Positions 7,679-15,285 of a stretch of 52,206 nt of DNA are shown in pieces. Origin of the DNA: an uncultured Prevotellaceae bacterium (GTDB taxonomy: Bacteria; Bacteroidota; Bacteroidia; Bacteroidales; Bacteroidaceae); assembly GCA_902788605.1 (NCBI GenBank), contig CADAKX010000026.1:1-52206 (forward strand), written 5' to 3'. Each line of letters starts with the position of its first letter. The stretch's first letter is position 1. Both the position numbers and the translations under genes were made by a program. The notes under the pieces were generated by a model. That model had not been told where the DNA came from. It ran no database searches and worked only from the letters and a program-made list of their open reading frames with translations.

Positions 7679-7739
7679 GAGAAATGCCGTTTCGCAATGA
7701 GCGAAACGGCATCTCTCGTAGGGCAAAACGGCATTTCTC
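7679..7739 (-). terminator. Hairpin with a third repeated arm, probable terminator of the DUF4252 operon
   Basis: Arms 7679-7695 and 7701-7717 pair over 17 bp with one mismatch and a 5-nt loop. A third copy of the right arm (GCAAAACGGCATTTCTC) follows at 7723-7739. Read leftwards, the hairpin follows the stop of the last operon gene by a few bases; T-rich sequence comes about 10-30 nt beyond it. Confidence 0.5.
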
Positions 7740-7747
7740 GTAAGATG

Positions 7748-8215
7748 CTATTCCGTCATCTTCATCACATCTTCGAGGGTGAACTTGCCCGAGAATACAA
7801 GGATTGACAGGTCATCGTCGCCTTCCACCTGCATGATGACAGCCGACTGCTGCTTGCCAATGTGATGGAAGATGTTGACTTTGCTGTCGTCCTCGTTCAT
7901 CTGCATCAGAAGTTCGTATTTGTCTTTTGCCATGATGGCCTTGACCTCGTTCTTCAGTTTGGCCTGAGAGGCTTTGTGCTCGCTGGTGATGATCTGGATG
8001 CCAGAGAGCTTCTTGCTCAGGGTCTTGACGTCGACACCAGGAACGGATAGTCCGGCGTTCTTGCCAGCCATGCCCAGCATGTATTTCGAGATGAACACAT
8101 AGGTCACGTTCTTCATATCGGCATATTTCTCGAAGGCCTTTACCTGCGCATTGACGTTGAGGCTGCACATGGCAACCACCGTGCAAAGGAGAAATCTTAT
8201 GATCGTCTGTTTCAT
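7748..8215 (-). CDS. DUF4252 domain-containing secreted protein
   Basis: 155 aa with a type I signal peptide ending near NAQ (residue 24). The segments FEKYADMKNVTYVFISKYML and the closing LSILVFSGKFTLEDVMKM are typical of DUF4252, a small periplasmic family of unknown function found almost only in Bacteroidetes. It is the last gene of a five-gene operon with an ECF sigma factor and starts 1 nt after the stop of the anti-sigma-like gene. Two further members of the same or a related family lie at the other end of the operon. Confidence 0.85.
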   Translation of the reverse strand: MKQTIIRFLLCTVVAMCSLNVNAQVKAFEKYADMKNVTYVFISKYMLGMAGKNAGLSVPGVDVKTLSKKLSGIQIITSEHKASQAKLKNEVKAIMAKDKYELLMQMNEDDSKVNIFHHIGKQQSAVIMQVEGDDDLSILVFSGKFTLEDVMKMTE

Positions 8216-8216
8216 A

Positions 8217-8624
8217 TTACTTCAATAGGTTTAGTTGTTCGTTTAATCGTTCTTCCGTCTCGTCGCTCAGGGCCTTTGCCTTTTCCAGGTGTCCCATACC
8301 CTTGTTGAGGTTGACAGCCAGCAGGGTGAGAGCACGCTCAGCCTCCTGTTGCGCCAGCAAGGGATCTTGGTAGGTGTCCTGCTCGGCCAGATTCGTGTAT
8401 TTATCTTGATTCAGCAGATGGTATCCCACTCCAAAGACGAGGGCGACGCTGGCTGCGACAGCCGTATAACGCAGGGCTTTGGGCAGGAGTGAGCGGCGCT
8501 GGGCCTTTGGTGCTTTCTGCTGAAGCTCCTCACGCTCCCACTCGTCAATCTTGGCAGAGAGACGCTCTTCCAGTCCTTCGGGGATGGGAATTTGTTCTAA
8601 CGCTTTCAGATTCAGTTCGTCCAT
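8217..8624 (-). CDS. Putative anti-sigma factor, single-pass membrane protein
   Basis: 135 aa. The N-terminal ~45 residues are charged and helical (IPEGLEERLSAKIDEWEREE), then comes one transmembrane segment at about 52-71 (YTAVAASVALVFGVGYHLL) and a periplasmic helical tail. The gene overlaps the 3' end of the sigma-factor gene by 13 bp, which implies coupled translation. Size, topology and position are those of a membrane anti-sigma factor, though no ZAS cysteine/histidine motif is present. Function is inferred from context. Confidence 0.65.
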   Translation of the reverse strand: MDELNLKALEQIPIPEGLEERLSAKIDEWEREELQQKAPKAQRRSLLPKALRYTAVAASVALVFGVGYHLLNQDKYTNLAEQDTYQDPLLAQQEAERALTLLAVNLNKGMGHLEKAKALSDETEERLNEQLNLLK

Positions 8625-9124
8625 GTCTTCGTGATATTATTGAATTGCTGTTTAAGTTTCTTTTTCGTTCGCATCACAATGATGCGGATATTACCTTGAG
8701 AGAGTCCGGTGTCTTGCTCTATCTCCTCATAGGAGCGATCGTCCACCACGTGCATCCGGATGATCTTGGCGTCGCGCTCTGGCAGTTGACTGATGAGTCC
8801 CTCCATCTGCTGCGCCTCGTCCTTGGCGTCTATCTGATGGTCCAGACTCCGTTCGTCGGGTGGCGAGGCTTCCTCTTTCAGTTCTGCCGAGTCGTCCAGG
8901 CGTTTCAATCGGTGCTGGTCAACAAACAGATGGCGCATCATCGTCACGAGATAAGCTTCCTTCATTGCCTCATCGGGCAGTTCGTCGCGTTTCTGCCATA
9001 GCTTCAGGTATAGGTCCTGCAGCAGGTCTTCGGCGTCCTGTGCATTGCCCGTCAGGTGATAAGCCACCCGATAGAGCACCTGATGGTGGGGCATGTATCG
9101 CTGCTTGAACTCTCGTGCGTCCAT
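8612..9124 (-). CDS. ECF-type RNA polymerase sigma factor
   Basis: 170 aa from the ATG of MDAREFKQRY at 9124; a longer start would overlap the preceding gene. Region 2 shows YRVAYHLTGNAQDAEDLLQD with LYLKLWQ. Region 4 shows LPERDAKIIRMHVVDDRSYE followed by the helix-turn-helix EEIEQDTGLSQGNIRIIVMR. The protein should direct polymerase to envelope-stress or signal-dependent promoters and probably its own operon. It is preceded by two exported DUF4252-type proteins and overlaps the putative anti-sigma gene. Confidence 0.92.
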   Translation of the reverse strand: MDAREFKQRYMPHHQVLYRVAYHLTGNAQDAEDLLQDLYLKLWQKRDELPDEAMKEAYLVTMMRHLFVDQHRLKRLDDSAELKEEASPPDERSLDHQIDAKDEAQQMEGLISQLPERDAKIIRMHVVDDRSYEEIEQDTGLSQGNIRIIVMRTKKKLKQQFNNITKTWTN

Positions 9125-9128
9125 TCCG

Positions 9129-9716
9129 TTATTCCTGCTCTTTATCGTATTCCACGTTGCTGTCAAAGGAAAGGTTGCTCTTCTCCAGAGCCTTCATCCA
9201 GATATCCCTGTCAATCTTGGTATCAATATGCGATATCGCTACCGTATTCCAGATGTCAACGCGTAACAGAAGGTCTGAGACCATATTACCTTCCACCTTG
9301 CCGTAGCATTGAAACTTGATACTTGGGTTCAGTAAATCATTGACCACCTCTGCGAACAGTTTCCCAGTTTTTACAGGAACCTCGGAAGTTCCTTTGCCAG
9401 TATTGCGGATTGTCTCGAACAGCAGTTCGTAGTTCTTCAGAGCCTTGATGTCCTTGTTGATTTGGTCCAGTAACTCCTCGCTGACATTCTGAATCTGCAC
9501 CTGTTCGCTCTTCTTGAAGTACTTCTTCAGCATGGCGATGTCTTCGGCAGTCAGGATGGAATCCTCCTTATCAAGATCCTTGAGACTCTGCTGTGTCGTA
9601 TTCTCATACACTGCACCAGGCACGGCCTTGTATTTCTCAATCAACTTGGCTGGCGTCTGTCCGAAGGCATTGCCTACGCAGAGCAGCATGGTTAAGGACA
9701 GTAATAACTGTTTCAT
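9129..9716 (-). CDS. Secreted DUF4252-related protein of unknown function
   Basis: 195 aa from MKQLLLSLTM (ATG at 9716); an in-frame ATG at 9758 would lie inside the neighbouring gene and is not preferred. Signal peptide ends near AFGQ. The body is rich in charged helices (EDIAMLKKYFKKSEQVQIQN) and has the general layout of the neighbouring DUF4252 proteins without the clear closing motif, so the family link is tentative. It sits between a DUF4252 gene and the sigma-factor gene, with a 4-bp gap to the latter. Confidence 0.75.
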   Translation of the reverse strand: MKQLLLSLTMLLCVGNAFGQTPAKLIEKYKAVPGAVYENTTQQSLKDLDKEDSILTAEDIAMLKKYFKKSEQVQIQNVSEELLDQINKDIKALKNYELLFETIRNTGKGTSEVPVKTGKLFAEVVNDLLNPSIKFQCYGKVEGNMVSDLLLRVDIWNTVAISHIDTKIDRDIWMKALEKSNLSFDSNVEYDKEQE

Positions 9717-9732
9717 ATTGTTATGAGTTTGA

Positions 9733-10278
9733 TTAGTCGTTAGCTTCGGTATTCGCATTCATGCCCTGTCCCATCAATTTCATGAGGTCGAAGGTGCCAT
9801 TGATAACCACCAGATGAGCCTCGTCGTCTTCGACTGCCAGGATGACATTGGTAGAACGCTCTCCATTCTTTGAGAGATAGATCTTAACAATCTCGCCATC
9901 ATCGCCCTTCGTGTCGACCAGTGTTTCCCATTCTTTGCCTTTCAGCAACTTCATTGTGGCCTTCTGGAATTTCTTGATGTTGCTTTCGCCTTCGCACGAG
10001 AAAACCTTCACATCATCGAACTGCTCAAGGAACTTTCCGTCATCGTCGCCACCACCCACGTTGACATATTCTCCTAACTGCAGAGCTTGACCTGTCTTTG
10101 CGGCAAGGCCAATCATCTCCTTGTCAACGTGCTGGAACTCCACGCCTTTCATTTTGGCCAACTTATCGAAGTTGGTGCTCTGGGCGTTGATGTTGACACA
10201 AACGAATACTAATGCGGCACAGAGGGCCAGTTTTTTCAAAGCCTGCATGGGGCTGATGGTTGTTGATAACTTTTTCAT
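9733..10278 (-). CDS. DUF4252 domain-containing secreted protein
   Basis: 181 aa, first gene of the sigma-factor operon. Signal peptide ends at NINAQ (about residue 33; a shorter start at MQALKKLALC is possible). Typical DUF4252 segments are FDKLAKMKGVEFQHVDKEMI at the mature N-terminus and AHLVVINGTFDLMKLMGQ at the end. The mature protein is presumably periplasmic. Being first in the operon with a candidate ECF-type promoter suggests it is a main product of the regulon. Confidence 0.82.
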   Translation of the reverse strand: MKKLSTTISPMQALKKLALCAALVFVCVNINAQSTNFDKLAKMKGVEFQHVDKEMIGLAAKTGQALQLGEYVNVGGGDDDGKFLEQFDDVKVFSCEGESNIKKFQKATMKLLKGKEWETLVDTKGDDGEIVKIYLSKNGERSTNVILAVEDDEAHLVVINGTFDLMKLMGQGMNANTEAND

Positions 10279-10343
10279 CTTTTTTTATTTTAGTTGTTGT
10301 TTCTTTCTTTTTTAAAGTGTTATCGATGAACGCTTCTATCAGT

Positions 10344-10372
10344 ACTAACGTAAATTGCCAAAGGTTTGTTAC
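10344..10372 (-). promoter_or_regulatory. Candidate ECF-type promoter of the sigma-factor operon
   Basis: On the minus strand TGTAACAAACC (GTAAC at 10368-10372) is followed after 17 nt by CGTTAGT. This is the AAC/CGT layout typical of ECF-sigma promoters, about 65 bp upstream of the first gene. Autoregulation is inference. Confidence 0.4.
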
Positions 10373-10401
10373 AACAACTATGATTTTTTTTTGATGAAAA
10401 T

Positions 10402-10443
10402 AAAAAAACGACCAAAACCATCAGTAAAGACAGTCTCGGTCGT
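10402..10443 (-). terminator. Terminator downstream of the PurF-like gene
   Basis: Read leftwards, ACGACC (10438-10443) pairs with GGTCGT (10409-10414) across a 23-nt partly pairing loop, followed immediately by a T7 run (10402-10408). Confidence 0.6.
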
Positions 10444-10461
10444 CTATAAAAACCTAGTGAA

Positions 10462-11934
10462 TTATCCAAAGAATTCGCCTTCGCCCTGCTGGTCGTAGCT
10501 GCTGCCATCGAAGCAATGGGTGCAGACGTGGCTCTTGAGGAGGCCTATCGACTCAATGAGGTCCTCAATACGGGCAAACTTCAGCGAGGTGAGGCCCAAA
10601 CGACGGGCAATCTCCTCGACCATGCGCTTGTATTCAGGAGAGTCGGTCTGTGCATACTTATCAAGATTAGCCTTGTCATCGCCCTCGAAGTCGCGGATAA
10701 TACGACGGGTGATGAGCTCCAGGTCGCTCTTGCTGTTGGTGAAGCCAATAAACGGACAGCCATAGACCAGTGGCGGACAAGAGATGCGCACGTGCACCTC
10801 CTTGGCGCCGTTCTGGATGAACTCGCGGGCGTTGTCGCGCAACTGGGTGCCACGAACGATAGAGTCGTCACAGAATACCACGCGCTGGTCTTTCAGCAGG
10901 GCGGCATTGGGGATGAGCTTCATCTTGGCCACGAGGTCGCGACGGCTCTGGTTGCCAGGAGTAAACGAGCGGGGCCAGGTGGGAGTGTACTTCAATACGG
11001 CACGCTTGTAGGGGATGCCCGAGCCTTCGGCATAGCCAAGAGCCATACCAACGCCCGAGTCGGGAATGCCACACACGAGGTCGGCCTCGATATCATCTTT
11101 TTCACCCATCATACGTCCGTTCTTCTCGCGAACAAACTCGGTGTTGATACCTTCATAGTTAGAAGCGGGGAATCCATAGTAAACCCAGAGGAACGAACAA
11201 ATTTGGCAGCGCTTGAAGGCAGGCTGCAGCACCTCGAAGTTGTCGGCATGCAGGCGAACAATCTCGCCAGGACCCAGGTCGCGCACGGGTTTGTAATCCA
11301 GGTTGGGGAAGCTGGTGGTTTCGCTGCTCACGGCATAGGCCTTCTCCCAGTCGTCGGTGCCGATGGGTGACATCTTATGCACCTCTTTTCTACCAATAAC
11401 GATAGGTGTACGGCCCAACACATCGCGAGCGGCAATGATACCGTCTTCAGTCAAAATGAGCATCGAACATGAACCTTTAATCTTGCGGTATACCATGTTG
11501 ATGCCCTCGACGAATGTACTTCCCATGTTGATAATCAAAGCCACAAGCTCTGTCTGATTCAGGTTGTTGGCGCTCTGCTCGCTCAGATGCATGCGCTGTG
11601 CCAGCAGCTCATCGGCAATTTCGCGCAGATTGTTGATCTTGGCGACCGTAACCACCGCATAGCGGCCCAGATGCGAGTTGATGATAATAGGCTGGGGGTC
11701 GGTGTCGCTGATGACGCCCAGGCCCTGATTGCCTGCAAATTCGTGGAGCTCGTCTTCAAACTTTGAGCGGAAATAGTCGCGCTCCAACGAGTGGATACTG
11801 CGGCTAAAGCCCTTTTCTTTGTCGAAGGTCACAAGACCTGCTCGTTTAGTACCAAGATGAGAATTGTAGTCCGTTCCGTAAAACAAGTCGTTTACGCAGT
11901 CCTTAGTGGAGATGGTTCCGAAAAATCCGCCCAT
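10462..11934 (-). CDS. Amidophosphoribosyltransferase (PurF)-like protein lacking the catalytic N-terminal Cys
   Basis: 490 aa, full PurF length. The C-terminal phosphoribosyltransferase domain has the PRPP loop RVVFCDDSIVRGTQLRD. Cysteines of the CQIC, YGCPFIG and CTHCFDG segments sit where Bacillus-type PurF binds a [4Fe-4S] cluster. The N-terminal Ntn domain, however, begins MGGFFGTIS where active PurF has Met-Cys-Gly, so the glutaminase nucleophile is missing; the nearest Cys is residue 13. Bacteroidetes PurF paralogues starting MGGFFG are familiar to me, and their biochemical role is not established. Ammonia-dependent synthesis or a regulatory role are possibilities. It is transcribed alone, divergent from the MFS gene. 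Confidence 0.85.
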   Translation of the reverse strand: MGGFFGTISTKDCVNDLFYGTDYNSHLGTKRAGLVTFDKEKGFSRSIHSLERDYFRSKFEDELHEFAGNQGLGVISDTDPQPIIINSHLGRYAVVTVAKINNLREIADELLAQRMHLSEQSANNLNQTELVALIINMGSTFVEGINMVYRKIKGSCSMLILTEDGIIAARDVLGRTPIVIGRKEVHKMSPIGTDDWEKAYAVSSETTSFPNLDYKPVRDLGPGEIVRLHADNFEVLQPAFKRCQICSFLWVYYGFPASNYEGINTEFVREKNGRMMGEKDDIEADLVCGIPDSGVGMALGYAEGSGIPYKRAVLKYTPTWPRSFTPGNQSRRDLVAKMKLIPNAALLKDQRVVFCDDSIVRGTQLRDNAREFIQNGAKEVHVRISCPPLVYGCPFIGFTNSKSDLELITRRIIRDFEGDDKANLDKYAQTDSPEYKRMVEEIARRLGLTSLKFARIEDLIESIGLLKSHVCTHCFDGSSYDQQGEGEFFG

Positions 11935-11965
11935 ATTTGTTATATGCTGTTTTTGTTTGTGGGTG

Positions 11966-11973
11966 CAAAGGTA
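11966..11973 (-). promoter_or_regulatory. -7 element for the PurF-like gene
   Basis: TACCTTTG on the minus strand lies 31 bp upstream of the start codon. Confidence 0.6.
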
Positions 11974-12017
11974 CTACTTTTTTGCGAATTATGAATTACG
12001 AATTATGATTTTTTTCG

Positions 12018-12025
12018 TAATTTTG
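12018..12025 (+). promoter_or_regulatory. -7 element for the MFS transporter gene
   Basis: TAATTTTG followed by CA lies only 8 nt before the ATG at 12034, which predicts a leader of a few nucleotides. Confidence 0.55.
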
Positions 12026-12033
12026 CACCCGAC

Positions 12034-13290
12034 ATGACACAAGACAGACTTTGGAACCGCAACTACTGCAAGGTGATGGCTGCCAACTTCACGCTATTCT
12101 TCGCCTTTTATGTGTTGACGCCGCTGCTGCCGCTCTACCTGAGTGAGCATTTCGGCGCCACCAAGGACGTGATAGGACTGGTGCTCTCGGGCTATACCAT
12201 CACGGCGCTGGTGGTGCGCCCGTTCAGTGGCTATGTGGTCGATACTTTTCCTCGTAAAACGGTGCTGATGGTATGCTTCTCGGCCTTCGCCATCTTCTTT
12301 GCCGGCTATCTGGCAGCCTCGTCGCTCCTGTTGTTCACCATCGTGAGAACGCTGCACGGCGGACCCTTTGGGGCGCTGACGGTGGCCAACTCTACCGTAG
12401 CTATTGACGTGCTGCCCAGCAGTAGGCGTACGGAGGGCATTGGCTATTATGGTCTGTCGAACAATCTGGCGATGGCTATAGCCCCCACGGTGGGCATCTT
12501 CATCTATAAACTCACCGATAGTTTTGAGTTGCTCTTCTGGCTGGCGCTGGCCGTGGCCTGTGCCGGCTGGCTGACCGATGCTACGGTGAAGACCAAACAG
12601 CCGACATCCAATCGACAGAAGGACGACTGCAATGCTAAGAACAAGCCGCAGACCCTTTCATGGGACCGTTTCTTCCTGCTGCGTGGCTGGCTTCTGGGCA
12701 TAAATATGGTGGCCTTCGGCTTCAGCTTTGGTGTGCTGAGCAACTATTTGGCTATATATGGCAAAGAGGTGATGGGCATCACTGGCGGCACAGGTACCTA
12801 TTTCATGTTGTGTAGTGTGGGACTGATTCTTTCGCGACTGCAAGGGGGAAAGGCTTTGCGACAGGGACGTCTGACGTTTAATGCTGGTAGCGGCATGGTG
12901 ATTTCTTTAGTGGGCTATACCTTATTTATACTGATGCCCACGCTCAACCAACTGTCATTGGTCAGTTATCAATGGTCCATTATCATTGGCTACTATGGTT
13001 CGGCCCTGCTCATTGGCCTGGGTAATGGTCATATGTGGCCTGCCTTCCAGAACATGACCATCAGCGTGGCCAGCAATAGTCAGCGTGGCACTGCCAACAG
13101 CACCATCCTCGTGTCGTGGGACCTGGGTATGGGTCTTGGCATCTTGTTGGGAGGCGTCATCAGCGAACTCCTTGGCTATTCTGCCGCCTTCTGGACCGTC
13201 GTTCTCGTCAACGGCTCAGGTGTGGCCCTGTTCTTCATGGCCACCAAGCAATTCTTTCTTAAAAGGAATCAGAATCCAACAGTCTTCTAA
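12034..13290 (+). CDS. MFS transporter (DHA1/AraJ-like)
   Basis: 418 aa with about twelve hydrophobic segments and a polar central loop (TKQPTSNRQKDDCNAKNK). The motif-A-like stretch FSGYVVDTFPRKTV after TM2 and RTLHGGPFGALTVANS in TM4-5 are typical of the DHA1 drug/metabolite efflux branch of the major facilitator superfamily. It would move a small molecule by proton exchange at the inner membrane; the substrate cannot be read. Its 3' end overlaps the convergent PAP2 gene by 4 bp. Confidence 0.85.
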   Translation: MTQDRLWNRNYCKVMAANFTLFFAFYVLTPLLPLYLSEHFGATKDVIGLVLSGYTITALVVRPFSGYVVDTFPRKTVLMVCFSAFAIFFAGYLAASSLLLFTIVRTLHGGPFGALTVANSTVAIDVLPSSRRTEGIGYYGLSNNLAMAIAPTVGIFIYKLTDSFELLFWLALAVACAGWLTDATVKTKQPTSNRQKDDCNAKNKPQTLSWDRFFLLRGWLLGINMVAFGFSFGVLSNYLAIYGKEVMGITGGTGTYFMLCSVGLILSRLQGGKALRQGRLTFNAGSGMVISLVGYTLFILMPTLNQLSLVSYQWSIIIGYYGSALLIGLGNGHMWPAFQNMTISVASNSQRGTANSTILVSWDLGMGLGILLGGVISELLGYSAAFWTVVLVNGSGVALFFMATKQFFLKRNQNPTVF

Positions 13291-14237
13291 GTCAACTTAT
13301 ACGCCCACTTCAGCAGGAAGTAGAAGAAGGTGCCGAAGAAGATACCTGCAATGGCATCAATAGCATAATGGGCCATGATATAGAACGTGCCAAAGAACAA
13401 CAGGACAGCAAAGGGCAGACAGATATAAAAGACCTTACGGTTCTTGCACTCCCACGCCAGCCACATCACCACAGTGGCGATGCCCACATGACTGCTGGGG
13501 AAGGCCGCCGTGGGGCGCTCGCCTGCATCGTGGGTCATAATCAGGGCCTTATACATCAAGCCGTCCTCCCAACCAGGGATAGGCGTGATGAAGTCTCGAT
13601 TATGCACATCAAACTGTATCCGATTGAAATAGTCGCCGATATTGGGGAAAATGCCCTGCGCTATCTGGTCGACACCCACTGCCTTGAAATAGAACTGCGG
13701 GCCGGCCACAGGTACGAAGATAAAGACGAGATAGAAGAGGAAGAACGAGGCCATGATGATGAAGGCCGTACGCTCAAAGTATTCGTATCGACAGAAGAAA
13801 TAGAAGAGTGTGATGCCCACGAATAATGGAAAATAGCTGACGTAGCCCATCGACAGAAGTTCGCTGATGATAGGATGTGAGAAGACCTGACTGAACGACA
13901 GCGAGGGCTGGAAGCCGAAGAGCGACTGCTCATAGCCCGCAAACACATGGTCGAGATTCATGAAGATGCGGTTCAGCTCGTAGGTATCGGAATACCACCA
14001 CGACAGCAACAACAGCTGTCCTGTGACGCGAAAAAGCATGGTGAGTTTGCTGGGGCAGAGCCTATAGACGCCCCACAGTGCCAGCGTCAGCACCACAGCC
14101 TGTGCCCTGAGCATCAGCATGTCGACAGGGTTGGTCAGTCGTACGTAAGTTACTAGTATGAAAATCGTTGTAAACAGCGTGTAGGCCATTGTTGCCCACT
14201 CCGCCGCAATCAGTCCGCGTTTAGTTTTTACAGCCAT
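13287..14237 (-). CDS. PAP2-superfamily membrane phosphatase (AUR1/inositolphosphotransferase-like)
   Basis: 316 aa from the ATG at 14237, which overlaps the epimerase stop by 10 bp (an ATG at 14255 is possible). Multiple membrane spans. The PAP2 motifs are ERPTAAFPSSHVGIAT (C2-type PSxH) and YIMAHYAIDAIAGIFFG (C3-type HxxxD). The long N-terminal half with EQSLFGFQPSLSFSQVF matches the PAP2_3 group, which includes inositol-phosphorylceramide synthase-like enzymes. A role in lipid head-group transfer or dephosphorylation at the inner membrane is inference. Translationally coupled to the upstream epimerase gene. Confidence 0.8.
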   Translation of the reverse strand: MAVKTKRGLIAAEWATMAYTLFTTIFILVTYVRLTNPVDMLMLRAQAVVLTLALWGVYRLCPSKLTMLFRVTGQLLLLSWWYSDTYELNRIFMNLDHVFAGYEQSLFGFQPSLSFSQVFSHPIISELLSMGYVSYFPLFVGITLFYFFCRYEYFERTAFIIMASFFLFYLVFIFVPVAGPQFYFKAVGVDQIAQGIFPNIGDYFNRIQFDVHNRDFITPIPGWEDGLMYKALIMTHDAGERPTAAFPSSHVGIATVVMWLAWECKNRKVFYICLPFAVLLFFGTFYIMAHYAIDAIAGIFFGTFFYFLLKWAYKLT

Positions 14238-15229
14238 CCGTTCTCTTGATACCATTTGATGGTCAGGGGCACGCCCTGCTCCAGTGTGTATTTGGGTTCA
14301 TAGCCCAACTCACGTCGGGCAGGTTCTATATCGCAACGCCAGTTGCGTTGCTTCAAAATGTGATACTTATCGTTGTTCAGGGCAGATATCTTGCCTGTGA
14401 GGTGGCCCCACTTGTCGCCCAGGAAGGTGATGATGCGCAATAGCCAGATAGGTGCCGTGATGCGAATCCACCAGGGATTGCCCAACTCCTTGCGGATGAG
14501 GTTTGAGAAGGTTGCCGACTGATATACCTTGCCATCGCTGAGGAAGTACTTACGGCCTGTCTGACCCTTCTCGCAAGCCAGAAAGACAGCCTGCACCACG
14601 TCGAGTACATAGACAAAGGTGATGTCCTGCTGTTTAAAGCCCACAGCAAAGTCAGAATGCTGCTTGATGCTTTTCGCCATCAGGAAGTAATCGCGTTCGC
14701 GAGGGCCATAGACGCCTGTAGGACGCAGAATCACGAAGGGGAATTCAGACTCCTCTGTGAGGGAATCCAGCCACTGCTCGGCTTCGAGCTTGCTCTTGCC
14801 ATACTCCGTATTGGGTCGTGGTGTGTCATTCTCTTTGATTTCCTTGTAGGGCTGACGCTCGTGAATGGCACCAAAGATGCTGAGTGAACTTAGATAGACA
14901 AAGCGTTTCAACGGCATCTTCAGATAGATAAGCGCACGCACCAGGTTCTTTGTTCCCTCCGTGTTGATGCGATAGAAGTCGCGGGTGTTTAGGCATTTGG
15001 TTACGCCTGCGGCATGTACCACATAGTCAAACTGATGGTCTTTCAATTGCTCTTCCAACTGTGTCTGATTGCTCAGGTTCAGTTCGATGAAATGGATGCG
15101 CTCGTCCTGCAGGAAGTCCTTCTTGCTACTCCCTCTGACGGCAGCCCACGTCTCCATTCCCTGACGAAGAGCCTCCTCCACAATAAATGAACCAATGAAT
15201 CCACTGGCTCCCGTAATGAGTATTTTCAT
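14228..15229 (-). CDS. NAD-dependent epimerase/dehydratase (extended SDR)
   Basis: 333 aa. Rossmann glycine motif GASGFIG at 7-13, LSNQTQLEEQLKDHQFDYVV with HAAGVTKCLN, SSLSIFG, and the catalytic TEYGKSK (YxxxK). These define an extended short-chain dehydrogenase acting on a nucleotide sugar or a similar substrate. It is first in a two-gene operon with the PAP2 membrane protein, suggesting glycolipid or lipid-linked sugar metabolism; the substrate is unknown. The promoter lies almost on the ATG. Confidence 0.88.
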   Translation of the reverse strand: MKILITGASGFIGSFIVEEALRQGMETWAAVRGSSKKDFLQDERIHFIELNLSNQTQLEEQLKDHQFDYVVHAAGVTKCLNTRDFYRINTEGTKNLVRALIYLKMPLKRFVYLSSLSIFGAIHERQPYKEIKENDTPRPNTEYGKSKLEAEQWLDSLTEESEFPFVILRPTGVYGPRERDYFLMAKSIKQHSDFAVGFKQQDITFVYVLDVVQAVFLACEKGQTGRKYFLSDGKVYQSATFSNLIRKELGNPWWIRITAPIWLLRIITFLGDKWGHLTGKISALNNDKYHILKQRNWRCDIEPARRELGYEPKYTLEQGVPLTIKWYQENGWL

Positions 15230-15234
15230 GGGTG

Positions 15235-15242
15235 CAAAGGTA
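15235..15242 (-). promoter_or_regulatory. -7 element for the epimerase operon (near-leaderless)
   Basis: TACCTTTG on the minus strand ends 5 nt before the ATG at 15229, so transcription should begin at or next to the start codon. Confidence 0.6.
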
Positions 15243-15285
15243 CGATATTTATTTTAAATAAACAAGAGGGTGTGTCAAAATAGGG

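Noticed and set aside
10516-11370. A 284-codon plus-strand frame opposite the PurF-like gene
   Set aside because: Shadow of a gene with clear PRPP-loop and Fe-S motifs.
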